Assembly: GCF_000732605.1 (NCBI RefSeq) | Contig: NZ_JPME01000020.1 | Coordinates: 62,001 to 126,000 of the forward strand | Origin: Lacrimispora celerecrescens | GTDB lineage: Bacteria > Bacillota > Clostridia > Lachnospirales > Lachnospiraceae | Reading direction: 5' to 3' | DNA: 64,000 nucleotides | In this document: positions 28,281 through 37,279 of the stretch, one piece after another | How the letters are laid out: each line of letters starts with the position of its first letter | Position numbering within the stretch: the stretch's first letter is position 1 | Made by a program: the position numbers and the translations under genes | Notes under the pieces: model-generated | Told to the model about the DNA's origin: nothing | Databases searched by the model: none | The model's input: only the letters and a program-made list of their open reading frames with translations

Positions 28281-29273
28281 TTAATGTAAAATTTCCTTAT
28301 AAACCCGAAGGACATTTCCATAAAAGACTGCCTCAATTTCACTTTCTGAAAACCCCTCTTTTTTCATATACGCTTCTAAAAGGGGCAGGTCTTCCGGAGA
28401 TTTCATCTCTAAATTCCCCCCAATGCCGTCAAAATCGGATCCAAGCCCAATGCATTGGATGCCTCCCACCTTTTTCATATGCTTCATATGTAAAACCATA
28501 TCTTCCACCCGGCTTAAGGCTCCTTCCCCCTTCTTCCAGTCATGAAGAAAATCGGCACAATAATTGATTCCGGTGACACCGCCCCGTTGCGAAAGCTTTT
28601 TTATCATTTCATCCGTTAAGTTTCTTGGATTAGAAGCAATGGTCCTGGCATTGGAATGGCTTGCCACAAATGGTTTTTCTGTATACCGGAACACATCTTC
28701 TATCCCGGCATCTGACAAATGAGACACATCGATTACCATTCCCAGCCGTTCCATCTCCTGAACAAACTCAATTCCCTTTTCCGTAAGTCCATACTCCATC
28801 TCCGGTTCAAAAAAGGCTTCTCCGTTTTCCTCCCAGATTCGGTTGGGATGCCCCAGCTCATTTTTATAGTTCCACGTAAGCGTCGCCATGCGGACTCCCA
28901 GACGGTAAAAATTTCTTAAGAATGCCAGTTCTCCCTGACAGACGCCGCCTTCCTCTATGGTAAGCATGGCAGACATTTTCCCATTCTTCCGGTTTTCTTC
29001 AATATCCTTATAGCCTTTTACAATGCCAATAATATCCTCATATTTTTCCAGTTCCGTATAAAAGAGGTCAACAAGCTTCATGCAATATTCAAACGGACGC
29101 TCATGCACAGCGAGATTTATATATAAGGCAAAGTTCTGTAAGCAATAATCTCCTTTTTTCATGCGCTCCAAGTCAATATGACAGTCATTTTTTAGGATGG
29201 AAAATACCTTTCCCTCTTCCTTCCGGTAATAAAGTTCTGAAATGGTATCACAATGCATATCAACAACCTTCAT
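28281..29273 (-). CDS. Membrane dipeptidase, peptidase family M19
   Basis: A 330-residue zinc dipeptidase of the renal-dipeptidase family. Zinc ligands are visible as DMHCDT at residues 5-10, the Glu in LTIEEGG near residue 123, and histidines in VIDVSHLSD and VASHSNAR; GLGSDFDGIGG near the C-terminus completes the active site. No signal peptide, so it is cytosolic here despite the family name. GGAAAG precedes the ATG. It is followed by the cotransporter gene, but the Pho-like array in between suggests separate transcription. Confidence 0.92.
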   Translation of the reverse strand: MKVVDMHCDTISELYYRKEEGKVFSILKNDCHIDLERMKKGDYCLQNFALYINLAVHERPFEYCMKLVDLFYTELEKYEDIIGIVKGYKDIEENRKNGKMSAMLTIEEGGVCQGELAFLRNFYRLGVRMATLTWNYKNELGHPNRIWEENGEAFFEPEMEYGLTEKGIEFVQEMERLGMVIDVSHLSDAGIEDVFRYTEKPFVASHSNARTIASNPRNLTDEMIKKLSQRGGVTGINYCADFLHDWKKGEGALSRVEDMVLHMKHMKKVGGIQCIGLGSDFDGIGGNLEMKSPEDLPLLEAYMKKEGFSESEIEAVFYGNVLRVYKEILH

Positions 29274-29316
29274 AATTTCTTTCCTTTCTCATGATCCACT
29301 GAATTTTCACTACGCA

Positions 29317-29348
29317 AAAGGAGCAGCCCAAATATGAGCTACTCCTTT
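29317..29348 (-). terminator. Terminator of the SLH/adaptor/ABC operon
   Basis: AAAGGAG/CTCCTTT arms extended by AGC/GCT with one G-T pair; TTTTGC follows on the minus strand. It ends the operon of the permease at 29406-30590. Confidence 0.7.
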
Positions 29349-29405
29349 GGTAACTATGCAAATAGTATCACCTATATGACATATTTGCAAGAAAATGTTC
29401 GATTT

Positions 29406-30590
29406 TTACTCGCTGCGCAAAGCGTCGATTGGGTTTAAATCAGCAGCCCTTCTGGCAGGCATATAGCCAAATAAAAGGCCGATCCCTACGGATACACTGA
29501 AGGATACCATAACGGCGCCAGGCGTTGGAGTGGCATTCATTCCCATGGCAGATCCGATGATGGTAGTTGCCACGGAGCCCACCAGAATACCCACAACCCC
29601 GCCAAGAGAGCTGGTAACTGCGGCCTCTATGACAAACTGCTGCATGATGTTGCGTTTTTTTGCCCCCAGCGCCTTCCTGATTCCGATTTCTCTGGTACGT
29701 TCCGTTACGGACACCAGCATGATATTCATAACTCCAACTCCGGCAACTAAAAGGGAGATCCCGGCGATTCCGCCAAGCATCATGGACATCATGGACATCA
29801 TGGAATTTAGGGAGTTTAAAAGCTCACTCATTGCATTAATCCGGTATAAGTCCTCATCTTTGAAAATCCCATAAAGAAAGCTGTTGATGGCCTCTTTGGC
29901 CTCTACGGAATGGTCCATGTCGGCGGTGGCAAAGACATAGCTGTTTATGTCTGCAGTGTTGTTTAACTTGGCGGCACTGCTGTAGGGGAGGTACAAAACG
30001 TCGTCTGAACCGCCGGCCTTAAGCTCATCTTCATCTTGTCTGGATACCACACCAATAATCTGGTAGGCATAACCGTTTATTTTTATGGTCTGGCCAATGG
30101 CTTTTTCTGCTCCTCCATATAATTCCCAGGCCACATAATAACCTGCAACACAAACCTTTTGTCTGGACAGGACATCGGAGTATTGGAGGAACCGCCCTGA
30201 ATCCAGGGTCTGATCCTTCATATCCAGATATTCCTCACTGACACCGGATACCGTAGTATTGGTCAGGGATTCCGTACCGTTTTTTAAGGTAGCGGACAAG
30301 GAAACCTTTGGCGTCATCTGAGAAAAAAGATTTTTGTTGTCTTCATAAAACTGATACATCTGATCCACGGTTACGGACCTGGATGAAAGATTGGTTACGT
30401 TCACATTGATCTGGTTGGTTCCCATGCTGGTAAATTGTTCCGTCATATAAGACATTTGTCCGTTTACAAGACTCACCAGAATGATGACCGATGCCACGCC
30501 GATAATGATTCCAAGCATGGTGAGAAAGGATCGCATCTTATTGCCCCAGATGCTTTTTAAAGCCATTTTAAAGGATTGCAGAATATTCAT
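29406..30590 (-). CDS. MacB-like ABC transporter permease
   Basis: A 394-residue FtsX-type permease: one membrane segment near residues 20-40 (MRSFLTMLGIIIGVASVIILVSL), a large extracytoplasmic MacB-type domain, and three C-terminal segments with the GIRKALGAKKRNI coupling loop. A short tandem repeat encodes MMSMMSMM near residue 268. Its start overlaps the ATPase gene by 23 bases. With the ATPase and adaptor it forms a mechanotransmission-type exporter of peptides, lipids or drugs. Confidence 0.9.
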   Translation of the reverse strand: MNILQSFKMALKSIWGNKMRSFLTMLGIIIGVASVIILVSLVNGQMSYMTEQFTSMGTNQINVNVTNLSSRSVTVDQMYQFYEDNKNLFSQMTPKVSLSATLKNGTESLTNTTVSGVSEEYLDMKDQTLDSGRFLQYSDVLSRQKVCVAGYYVAWELYGGAEKAIGQTIKINGYAYQIIGVVSRQDEDELKAGGSDDVLYLPYSSAAKLNNTADINSYVFATADMDHSVEAKEAINSFLYGIFKDEDLYRINAMSELLNSLNSMMSMMSMMLGGIAGISLLVAGVGVMNIMLVSVTERTREIGIRKALGAKKRNIMQQFVIEAAVTSSLGGVVGILVGSVATTIIGSAMGMNATPTPGAVMVSFSVSVGIGLLFGYMPARRAADLNPIDALRSE

Positions 30591-31275
30591 TTACGTCTCC
30601 ATCGAAATTAATCTTACCATCGTGTACCCGGATCACCCGCCTGGCTTCCTTTGCAATGGCGCTGTCATGGGTGATCATCACGATTGTATTCCCTTCATCG
30701 TTCAGCTTTTTCAAGAAATTTAGAACTTCCCGGCTGGTTTTTGAATCCAGAGCCCCCGTAGGCTCATCGGCCAGAATCAGGGAGGGATCTCCTGCCAGCG
30801 CCCTTGCAATGGAAACCCTCTGCTGCTGGCCTCCGGAAAGCTGGTTGGGAAAATTTTTCCACTTTTCCGCCAGGCCAACCCGTTCCAGAGAAGCCATGGC
30901 CCGTTTGTTCCGTTCATTGGTTCCTACCCCTGCATATAACAGGGGCAGTTCCACATTCTCAAGAAGATTCAGTCTGGGAAGCAGATTGTACTGCTGGAAG
31001 ATAAAGCCAATCATCTTATTCCGGATCCCGGCCAGCTGGTTATCCGACATCCTGCCCACGTCCTCACCGCCCAGAAGATATTCTCCTGACGTGGGGACAT
31101 CCAGTGCGCCGATAATATTCATAAGCGTGGATTTTCCGCTTCCCGACTTTCCTACAATAGCCACGAATTCCCCGTGGTAAATGGTCAAAGACACGCCGTT
31201 GTTTGCACGGACCTCCTCCTCTCCCATCTGGTATACTTTATAGATATCCTTTAATTCAATCAAGGTATTTTTCAA
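30568..31275 (-). CDS. MacB/LolD-like ABC transporter ATP-binding protein
   Basis: A 235-residue ATPase with Walker A GKSGSGKST, the MacB/LolD-typical FIFQQYNLLPRLN Q-loop region, signature LSGGQQQRV, Walker B LILADEPTGALD and switch His in MITHDS. The start is a TTG at 31275 with GGAGG nine bases upstream; there is no ATG nearby with a site. It lies between adaptor and permease genes. Confidence 0.92.
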   Translation of the reverse strand: MKNTLIELKDIYKVYQMGEEEVRANNGVSLTIYHGEFVAIVGKSGSGKSTLMNIIGALDVPTSGEYLLGGEDVGRMSDNQLAGIRNKMIGFIFQQYNLLPRLNLLENVELPLLYAGVGTNERNKRAMASLERVGLAEKWKNFPNQLSGGQQQRVSIARALAGDPSLILADEPTGALDSKTSREVLNFLKKLNDEGNTIVMITHDSAIAKEARRVIRVHDGKINFDGDVNEYSAIL

Positions 31276-31298
31276 GCTTTTTAACCTCCTTGCGGCCC

Positions 31299-33092
31299 TT
31301 ATGGCTGACGGACGCCGCTGCCGGAACCTCCGCCGCTGCCTGCACTGCGGTTTCCACTGCCGGAGCCACCGCCTTCACTGCGGTACCTGACTCCAGAACC
31401 GGAGCCTGAGCCGCCTGGGCCTACATTTATGCCACCCATGCCTCCCGGCAACATAACATTCATTGAAGTGCCTACAGTAGTTTGTGCAACGTAAACCTCC
31501 TGATTCTCTTCCAATCCGCTGGTAATTTCCACATAATCATCATTGATCAGGCCTGTGGTAACTTCTACCGCCCGAAAGCCTGCCGGAATGTTCCCCTGGG
31601 GCTCCTTCATCGAATCATCCTTTACATAGACCTGATTACCCCGCATCAGTGCATCGGCCGGTACGGCAAGGACATCGGCCGCTTTATCCAGAATGATCAC
31701 TCCATCTACGTTCATGCCGGGGAGAAGCTCATCCATGCCATCGTTTAAGGTGATAGTAACCGGATAATTGGTAACCCCGTTGGAAGTAGAGCTTTCCAGG
31801 CTTACATTGGTAACTGTACCGGAAAAGGTTTTACCAGGTACGGCATCGGCAGTAATATTCACCTCCTGGCCTACTTTCACAGACTTGACATCTAATTCAT
31901 CCACAGACATTTTAAACGTATAACCGGACATATCGTATATGACTGCCAGGGTTGTGCTTCCGCTGGAGCTTTTGGTGATCTTATCTCCTGCCTTTACGGT
32001 TTTTGTAATGACCTTTCCGGATATAGGTGCGGTAATGGTATAGTTATCATAAGTATTCTCGGTACTCTCCAGTTTGCTTTTTGCTCCTTCCAGAGTTTCC
32101 TGGGCCTTTTCCATCGTATCTTTATAAGTGCGAAGCAGTTTATCCGCAGACTTACTTTCCATGGTAAATAGAGGAGTTCCCTTCGCTACATAATCACCTT
32201 CATGCACCAGCAGGGTTCCTACCTCCACGTTGGAGGATAAATCCGCTTTCATGGTTGATTCAAGCTTAGGCTCAAATGTTGCTTCCGCACTGCACACGTA
32301 ATCGCCTATTGCTGCCGTAGCCGGGGTATCCGTAGTTAGACCGCCTGGATTTGTAACTTCAATGGTGACATAACGAACGATACGCCCTCCTGTTAAGGTT
32401 ACATCCATATTGCTGACAGAAGTGACTGAGCCCTGGATCTGCTCTCCCGTATCGGTAAGGGTCAGAACCGCCGCCTGTCCGGCCGCGATCTGGGCTGCCT
32501 CCCCGGAAAGGAACGGAAGCTTGATCTTCATGGTTTTATCATCATAAATAGAGGCAATTTCCGTATTGTTTCCTACTTTGTCTCCTTCTTTAATGGAAAG
32601 CGATTTTATGTACCCGCTCTCTGTAGATTTATAGGTATTTCCGCTGTAATCACCTAAAGCAGAATTATAATCATCCAGCGCAGTCTGATAATTTTCCTGG
32701 GCTCTCGACAGGGAATTATTCACCGATGTCATCTCCGATTCCATGGATGACGTATCGATCTGGTAAAGGATCTGCCCCTTTTCTACCTCGTCTCCCTCTT
32801 CAAAATCTGCTGCAATGACTTCCCCTTCCACCAAAGAGGTTATATCATAGGTATTCTGAGGAGAAATGGTTCCAGAGGAGGATAGTTCAGAAACAATGTC
32901 CTGCTTTGTAACTATAGCAGTTCTTACGCTTTTTGCTTCGGCGGATGCTTCCTTTGACTTTTTAAAGCTTGACGCCGCCACCACTCCTGCCAGCACCGCA
33001 AGGATTATGATAAGAAGGATCAAAACCTTTTTTCCTTTTATCCCACCTTTTCTTTTTTCTTTTGAAAATAATTTCTGAATGATTTTTTTCAT
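31299..33092 (-). CDS. HlyD/MacA-type adaptor with Gly/Ser-rich tail
   Basis: A 597-residue membrane-fusion-type adaptor. One N-terminal membrane segment (VLILLIIILAVLAGVVAA), a biotinyl-lipoyl-like hairpin (VIAADFEEGDEVEKGQILY), a coiled-coil region, a second lipoyl-like block (GDYVAKGTPLFTMESKS) with another coiled coil, and a beta-barrel part (VGQEVNITADAVPGKTFSG). The duplicated lipoyl/coiled-coil unit makes it longer than usual. The last 50 residues are almost only Gly, Ser and Arg, an unusual low-complexity tail that may sit in the cell wall. CAGGAG precedes the ATG. Confidence 0.88.
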   Translation of the reverse strand: MKKIIQKLFSKEKRKGGIKGKKVLILLIIILAVLAGVVAASSFKKSKEASAEAKSVRTAIVTKQDIVSELSSSGTISPQNTYDITSLVEGEVIAADFEEGDEVEKGQILYQIDTSSMESEMTSVNNSLSRAQENYQTALDDYNSALGDYSGNTYKSTESGYIKSLSIKEGDKVGNNTEIASIYDDKTMKIKLPFLSGEAAQIAAGQAAVLTLTDTGEQIQGSVTSVSNMDVTLTGGRIVRYVTIEVTNPGGLTTDTPATAAIGDYVCSAEATFEPKLESTMKADLSSNVEVGTLLVHEGDYVAKGTPLFTMESKSADKLLRTYKDTMEKAQETLEGAKSKLESTENTYDNYTITAPISGKVITKTVKAGDKITKSSSGSTTLAVIYDMSGYTFKMSVDELDVKSVKVGQEVNITADAVPGKTFSGTVTNVSLESSTSNGVTNYPVTITLNDGMDELLPGMNVDGVIILDKAADVLAVPADALMRGNQVYVKDDSMKEPQGNIPAGFRAVEVTTGLINDDYVEITSGLEENQEVYVAQTTVGTSMNVMLPGGMGGINVGPGGSGSGSGVRYRSEGGGSGSGNRSAGSGGGSGSGVRQP

Positions 33093-33114
33093 TCCGGCTT
33101 CTCCTGTTAATCTT

Positions 33115-34203
33115 CTATTCTATATAATCAATGACAGTCCGGGTTTCATTTCCTTCCTGATCTACAGACAGAGTATAGACCAGATTCACGGTATCACCTA
33201 CTCGAAGGTCCCCATAGGAAGAAAATGCAAACTTCATCTCAGTGCTGGTAAGCTCGTAGGTGTTGCCGTCATCCAGTATGATTGCTCCAGGTGTCATTAA
33301 ATCCGCAGAATCATAGACAACGTTAGTGATTTCTCCAAATACAGCGGAACGTCCGTTTTCATTTTCGTTTCCAATGGTATAAAGCCACACGGTTTTAGAA
33401 ATGGTATGGTAATATACCAGAACTCCGTCTTCGCTTTCCAGGGAAACATCAATTGCATTACTGGAATTATTAACAGGTTCACCATCAAGATAAATATTGG
33501 CATCGCTAAGCTTAAAGGGCAGAATGGATTTGAGCCTGCTGCTGCTTTTTGCAATCTTCGGTCCCTTGATGCTGTTATCGACCATGGAAAACGGATCGAT
33601 CTCCCCGTCACTGGTCAATTCGCAGTTTAAGCTTTTTCCAAACATGGTTCCGGACTTCGTATCTGTTTTTAACAGATTATAAAACAGGTTGATGCAATCT
33701 TCTTTATTTAAGACTTCCAAAGCCTCTTTATTCAGATTTTCATCCAATTCCAGAAAATGATATTTAGAAAGCCTGGAACCGGTCTGGTCACCGGTAAAAT
33801 CAGAATTTGCATAACCCAAAAGTCCTAAAACTCCTTTTACCCCTTCCTGAAGTGTTATGGAATCGTCCGGTTTAAAATTTCCTCCTAAATATCCGTTCAT
33901 CCACCCCTGTTCCGCTGCAATCCTGATTTGGGCTGCATATTCATGATTTCTTGGAACATCGGCAAATACGGAAGTGTTACTGGTCTTGCCGGCCGTGCTT
34001 CGATAGGAGGATGCATTTACCAGCATGCTGGCAAATTCTCCACGCGTCACCGACAGATTTAAGTTCCCGGTGTTCATAATTCCTGAAATTCCGACTACCT
34101 TTTTTCTTAAATCAAAACTGCTTGATGCCTCAGTTATCATAGGGCTGACTGCCGTCGCGGCCATTACAAAAGCCAGGGAAGCCGCTATTTTACGTCCGTT
34201 CAT
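33115..34203 (-). CDS. SLH-domain exported protein
   Basis: A 362-residue protein with a signal peptide (MNGRKIAASLAFVMAATAVSPMITEASS) and S-layer homology-like repeats at roughly residues 35-190 (TRGEFASMLVNASSYRS; IRIAAEQGWMNGYLGGNFKPDDSITLQEG, shown in part), followed by a beta-rich C-terminal region without a recognised family. SLH repeats bind secondary wall polymer. It is the first gene of an operon with the adaptor, ATPase and permease, so it may anchor or sense the exporter at the wall. GGAGAAA precedes the ATG. Confidence 0.8.
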   Translation of the reverse strand: MNGRKIAASLAFVMAATAVSPMITEASSSFDLRKKVVGISGIMNTGNLNLSVTRGEFASMLVNASSYRSTAGKTSNTSVFADVPRNHEYAAQIRIAAEQGWMNGYLGGNFKPDDSITLQEGVKGVLGLLGYANSDFTGDQTGSRLSKYHFLELDENLNKEALEVLNKEDCINLFYNLLKTDTKSGTMFGKSLNCELTSDGEIDPFSMVDNSIKGPKIAKSSSRLKSILPFKLSDANIYLDGEPVNNSSNAIDVSLESEDGVLVYYHTISKTVWLYTIGNENENGRSAVFGEITNVVYDSADLMTPGAIILDDGNTYELTSTEMKFAFSSYGDLRVGDTVNLVYTLSVDQEGNETRTVIDYIE

Positions 34204-34238
34204 CCGGTTTCTCCTCTCATCATTTAAATCTGAAGCTT

Positions 34239-34293
34239 ATTTTAACAGGCGCTTATGTCTGTTTTGTGACAGTAAGCTGAAATTAAACTGAAA
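34239..34293 (-). promoter_or_regulatory. Candidate activator site and -10 for the SLH/ABC operon
   Basis: On the minus strand TTTCAGTTTAA is followed at exactly 11 bases by TTTCAGCTTAC (34272-34293). TAAAAT (34239-34244), preceded by TG, can serve as -10, with no good -35. The repeats would then sit at about -40 to -61, typical of an OmpR-family activator. Confidence 0.5.
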
Positions 34294-34356
34294 CTTGGTT
34301 TTTTTGATGAAAAGTTCCTTGTATTCTTTATATCCTGGCAGAATCAGGCTATGTTA

Positions 34357-34378
34357 TTTCAGCTTATTTTAAGCTTAA
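34357..34378 (+). promoter_or_regulatory. Second 11-bp-phased direct repeat in the divergent region
   Basis: TTTCAGCTTAT followed directly by TTTAAGCTTAA, the same motif as at 34272-34293 but on the plus strand. The gap 34204-34560 holds these sites and the two promoters; no gene was seen in it. Confidence 0.45.
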
Positions 34379-34487
34379 TTTATTATGATTAGCATAACTA
34401 AGGAAAAATTTTCTAAATTGCCGCGGTATTTGCCAAATGAAAATGCGAGCATATTCGTAAGTCTCTTTGCCCGCGTAAAATGTAAGA

Positions 34488-34516
34488 TTGCCTAACCGGC
34501 AGTCTCAGCTTATAAT
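34488..34516 (+). promoter_or_regulatory. Promoter of the two-component operon
   Basis: TTGCCT (34488-34493), 17-base spacer, TATAAT (34511-34516); the -10 is embedded in another CAGCTTAT motif copy, which suggests autoregulation. Confidence 0.7.
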
Positions 34517-34560
34517 AGATGTCAACAGGTTCATAATAATAAATATAGGAGAATCGAATC

Positions 34561-35235
34561 ATGAAGGTATTGATTGTAGAAGACGAAGTAAGACTGGCCG
34601 ATGCTTTGGGACAGATTATGAAGGAACAACATTACCAGGCTGATATTGTGTATAATGGAACTGACGGTTTGACCTGCGGTCTTTCTGGGGAATATGACGT
34701 CATTGTTTTAGATGTCATGCTGCCGGGGGAAAATGGATTTCAAGTGGTTAAAAAGCTTAGAGAGGCTCGCATCCAGACTCCTGTTCTCATGCTGACCGCA
34801 CGGGATGACATTCAGGATAAGGTAACCGGACTTGACCGGGGAGCTGATGACTATATGACAAAGCCCTTTATTCCGGAAGAGCTGTTAGCCCGCATCCGGG
34901 CTCTTTCCCGCCGCCAGGGAGAAGTGATCATAGAAGAAATGAAATTCGGGGACTTGACACTTACTCTCTCTGCCAATGATTTATGCTGCGGCACCAAATC
35001 CATTCATCTTGGGTATAAGGAATTTGAAGTGTTAAAGATCCTTATGAGCAATTCCGGCAGGATCGTTTCAAAGGAAACTCTCATCTCAAGGGTATGGGGA
35101 AGTGATTCTGACGCAGAGGACAACAATGTTGAGGCTTATATTTCCTTTTTACGTAAAAAGCTGAATTTTGTGGGTTCAAGTGTGGAAATCAGCACTCTCC
35201 GTAAGGTCGGATACCGCTTGGAGGAAACAACATGA
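34561..35235 (+). CDS. OmpR-family response regulator
   Basis: A 224-residue regulator with acidic pocket EDE near residue 7, phospho-acceptor Asp in IVLDVMLPGENG, Lys in MTKPFIPEEL, and a winged-helix domain (VEAYISFLRKKL, STLRKVGYRLEE). ATAGGAG precedes the ATG. It overlaps the kinase gene by four bases. It is divergent from the SLH/ABC export operon, and the 11-bp-phased repeats between them are its probable binding sites (inference). Confidence 0.93.
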   Translation: MKVLIVEDEVRLADALGQIMKEQHYQADIVYNGTDGLTCGLSGEYDVIVLDVMLPGENGFQVVKKLREARIQTPVLMLTARDDIQDKVTGLDRGADDYMTKPFIPEELLARIRALSRRQGEVIIEEMKFGDLTLTLSANDLCCGTKSIHLGYKEFEVLKILMSNSGRIVSKETLISRVWGSDSDAEDNNVEAYISFLRKKLNFVGSSVEISTLRKVGYRLEETT

Positions 35236-36500
35236 TAAAAAAATTAAGAAGACGGTTTGTTTTGGTTAACATGATTTTTGTGATAACCATTCTTTCCGCA
35301 GTCCTTGGCATCTTTTATTACGCCAATTATAAACGCATCGAACGGCAGACCGTCATGGCTCTTTACCAGGCTGCCGACCGGAACCTGCCGGACCGTTTGC
35401 CGGATAAGGTGGAAATCACCCGCAGGCCTCAAAGGAATCTGCCGCCTCTTGTCCCCGTTTTCGTGGTTAAATTAAACAACCTCAACTCCATAGAAAACAT
35501 TAGGGAAAACAATCTCACGGTTACCAGGGAGCTGGCTTCCACCCTGGTGGAGCTTGCAAAAGCCAATGACTCTTCCCAGGGGGAACTTAAGGATTATTCC
35601 CTTCGTTATCTTAAAATCACCTCTATAGAGGGTACGAAAATAGCATTTGCAGACCAAAGATATGAACGGAATAATTTAAAAACCCTTCTGATCAATTGTC
35701 TGCTGGTCTTTCTTGCGGCGGTTTTTCTTTTTTTGATCCTGAGTATTTTCCTTTCCCGTCTGGCATTAAGGCCTGTGGAAACCGCATGGCGGATGCAAAA
35801 CCAGTTCATTGCCGATGCTTCCCATGAACTAAAGACACCTCTTACCGTAATCCTGGCCAATTTACAGATCCTTTCCCTCCACAAGGAATGCACCATCATG
35901 GATCAGCAGAAATGGCTGAACAACACAAAAGAAGAAGCTGAACGCATGAAAAAGCTTGTGGAAGAACTGCTCTTTTTGGCCCGCTCCGATACTGGGGCCG
36001 TCCAGGCCTCCCAGATGGCAATGGCTCCTCTTGATTTCAGTGACATCGTATTAAACGGAGTCCTGCTTTTTGAATCCGTTGCCTTTGAAAATAAGGTGAA
36101 CCTGGAAAATAAAATTGATCCCGGCATTATCCTGGAAGGCTTTGAAGTCCAGCTAAAGCAGGTAATCACCATCCTGCTGGACAATGCCTGCAAATACGCA
36201 GGAAAGCATGGTTCCGTCTCTGTCAGCTTAAAGAAATCTTCCCATTATGCCGTCTTGACTGTTCAAAATACGGGAGATCCTATTCCTGAAAAGGAGCAAA
36301 ACCATGTATTCGAACGATTTTACCGGACGGATGAATCGAGGGCCCGCAAGGAAGGTGGCTATGGACTTGGTCTTTCCATCGCAAAGACCATTGTTGACCA
36401 CCATAAGGGAAAGATCAGCCTGACAAGCAGTCTTGAAACAGGAACCATTTTCACTGTCAGCCTTCCCCTTCCTCCCCGTCAGTATTTAAACAAAATTTAA
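35232..36500 (+). CDS. Sensor histidine kinase
   Basis: A 422-residue kinase with two membrane segments (MIFVITILSAVLGIFYYA near residue 14; LINCLLVFLAAVFLFLILSIFL near residue 152) around a sensor of about 115 residues. The phospho-acceptor is in FIADASHELKTPLTV; the ATPase domain has NACKYAG, FERFYRTD and GGYGLGLSIAKTI. The start overlaps the regulator gene by four bases (ATGA-type coupling). A strong terminator follows. The signal is unknown; the neighbouring exporter suggests an envelope or peptide stress. Confidence 0.92.
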   Translation: MIKKLRRRFVLVNMIFVITILSAVLGIFYYANYKRIERQTVMALYQAADRNLPDRLPDKVEITRRPQRNLPPLVPVFVVKLNNLNSIENIRENNLTVTRELASTLVELAKANDSSQGELKDYSLRYLKITSIEGTKIAFADQRYERNNLKTLLINCLLVFLAAVFLFLILSIFLSRLALRPVETAWRMQNQFIADASHELKTPLTVILANLQILSLHKECTIMDQQKWLNNTKEEAERMKKLVEELLFLARSDTGAVQASQMAMAPLDFSDIVLNGVLLFESVAFENKVNLENKIDPGIILEGFEVQLKQVITILLDNACKYAGKHGSVSVSLKKSSHYAVLTVQNTGDPIPEKEQNHVFERFYRTDESRARKEGGYGLGLSIAKTIVDHHKGKISLTSSLETGTIFTVSLPLPPRQYLNKI

Positions 36501-36501
36501 A

Positions 36502-36540
36502 AAGGGAGCAATTGCAGGTTTTTACCCCAATTGCTCCCTT
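36502..36540. terminator. Bidirectional terminator
   Basis: AAGGGAGCAATTG (36502-36514) pairs with CAATTGCTCCCTT (36528-36540), with T-rich flanks on both strands. It serves the kinase (plus) and the alarmone synthetase (minus). Confidence 0.9.
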
Positions 36541-36547
36541 CTCTTAT

Positions 36548-37258
36548 TTATTTTGAAACTGCTATCCCATGATCCTCAATCCGCTTTCTGATATCAAGCA
36601 TTCTCTCGTCGGTCTGAGCGATCACGTCTGCACACTCCCGCAGTTCTTCACTGATTTCCTGGGAGTACTCTTCCACTTCTTTTTTATATTTTAATTGGTG
36701 ATCCAGGCTGGCCCAGAAATCCATGGCAATGGTACGGATCTGGACTTCTGCCCTCATCCATTTCTTCTGATCGGAAAAGAACACAGGGATCTCTACGATC
36801 ATATGATAGCTGCGGTACCCATTCTTTTTAGGGTGGCGGATGTAATCCTTAATTGCAATGATATGCACATCATCCTGGCGGGCCAGCATATCTGCCACCG
36901 CATAAATATCATCAAGGAACGAGCAGATCACACGGATTCCTGCAACATCATCCAGATTTTCCATCATGGATTCTAAGGAAACCGGCAGCCCTCTGCGCTG
37001 CAGCTTTTCCACAATGCTGATAGGCTTTTTTACTCTTGATTTGACCATTTCAATTGGGTTTCTGGAATTCCTTACTGACAGTTCGTCGTTTAAAACCTCC
37101 AGCTTTGTCTTGATCTCCCGAATGGCACAGGTATACATCATCATAGCTTCCTGAAACTGATATGCCTGCTTCATAAGCGGGTCCGGAACTTGAACCAGAT
37201 TGGGAACATTCACAATGGACTGGTTCAATTCACTATTGGGGTTCATGCTAATATTCAT
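36548..37258 (-). CDS. Small alarmone synthetase (GTP pyrophosphokinase, YjbM/RelQ type)
   Basis: A 236-residue protein with only the RelA/SpoT synthetase domain, no HD hydrolase and no TGS/ACT regions. Landmarks: the ATP-side region VKSRVKKPISIVEKL, DVAGIRVICSFLDD, IRHPKKNGYRSYHMIVEIP (the GTP-binding G-loop) and EVQIRTIAMDFWASLDHQL. It makes (p)ppGpp from GTP/GDP and ATP in the cytosol. It is the third gene after the HAD phosphatase and Mrp genes, with a GAGGGA site before the ATG. Confidence 0.92.
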   Translation of the reverse strand: MNISMNPNSELNQSIVNVPNLVQVPDPLMKQAYQFQEAMMMYTCAIREIKTKLEVLNDELSVRNSRNPIEMVKSRVKKPISIVEKLQRRGLPVSLESMMENLDDVAGIRVICSFLDDIYAVADMLARQDDVHIIAIKDYIRHPKKNGYRSYHMIVEIPVFFSDQKKWMRAEVQIRTIAMDFWASLDHQLKYKKEVEEYSQEISEELRECADVIAQTDERMLDIRKRIEDHGIAVSK

Positions 37259-37279
37259 TCTTATCCCTCGAAACGTACA

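Noticed and set aside
29770-29800. Tandem 9-base repeats in the MacB-like permease gene
   Set aside because: They encode MMSMMSMM in frame; a coding microrepeat without further signal.
30656-31180. 174-codon plus-strand frame opposite the MacB-like ATPase gene
   Set aside because: Antisense of Walker and signature motifs; Ser/Arg/Pro-rich shadow translation.
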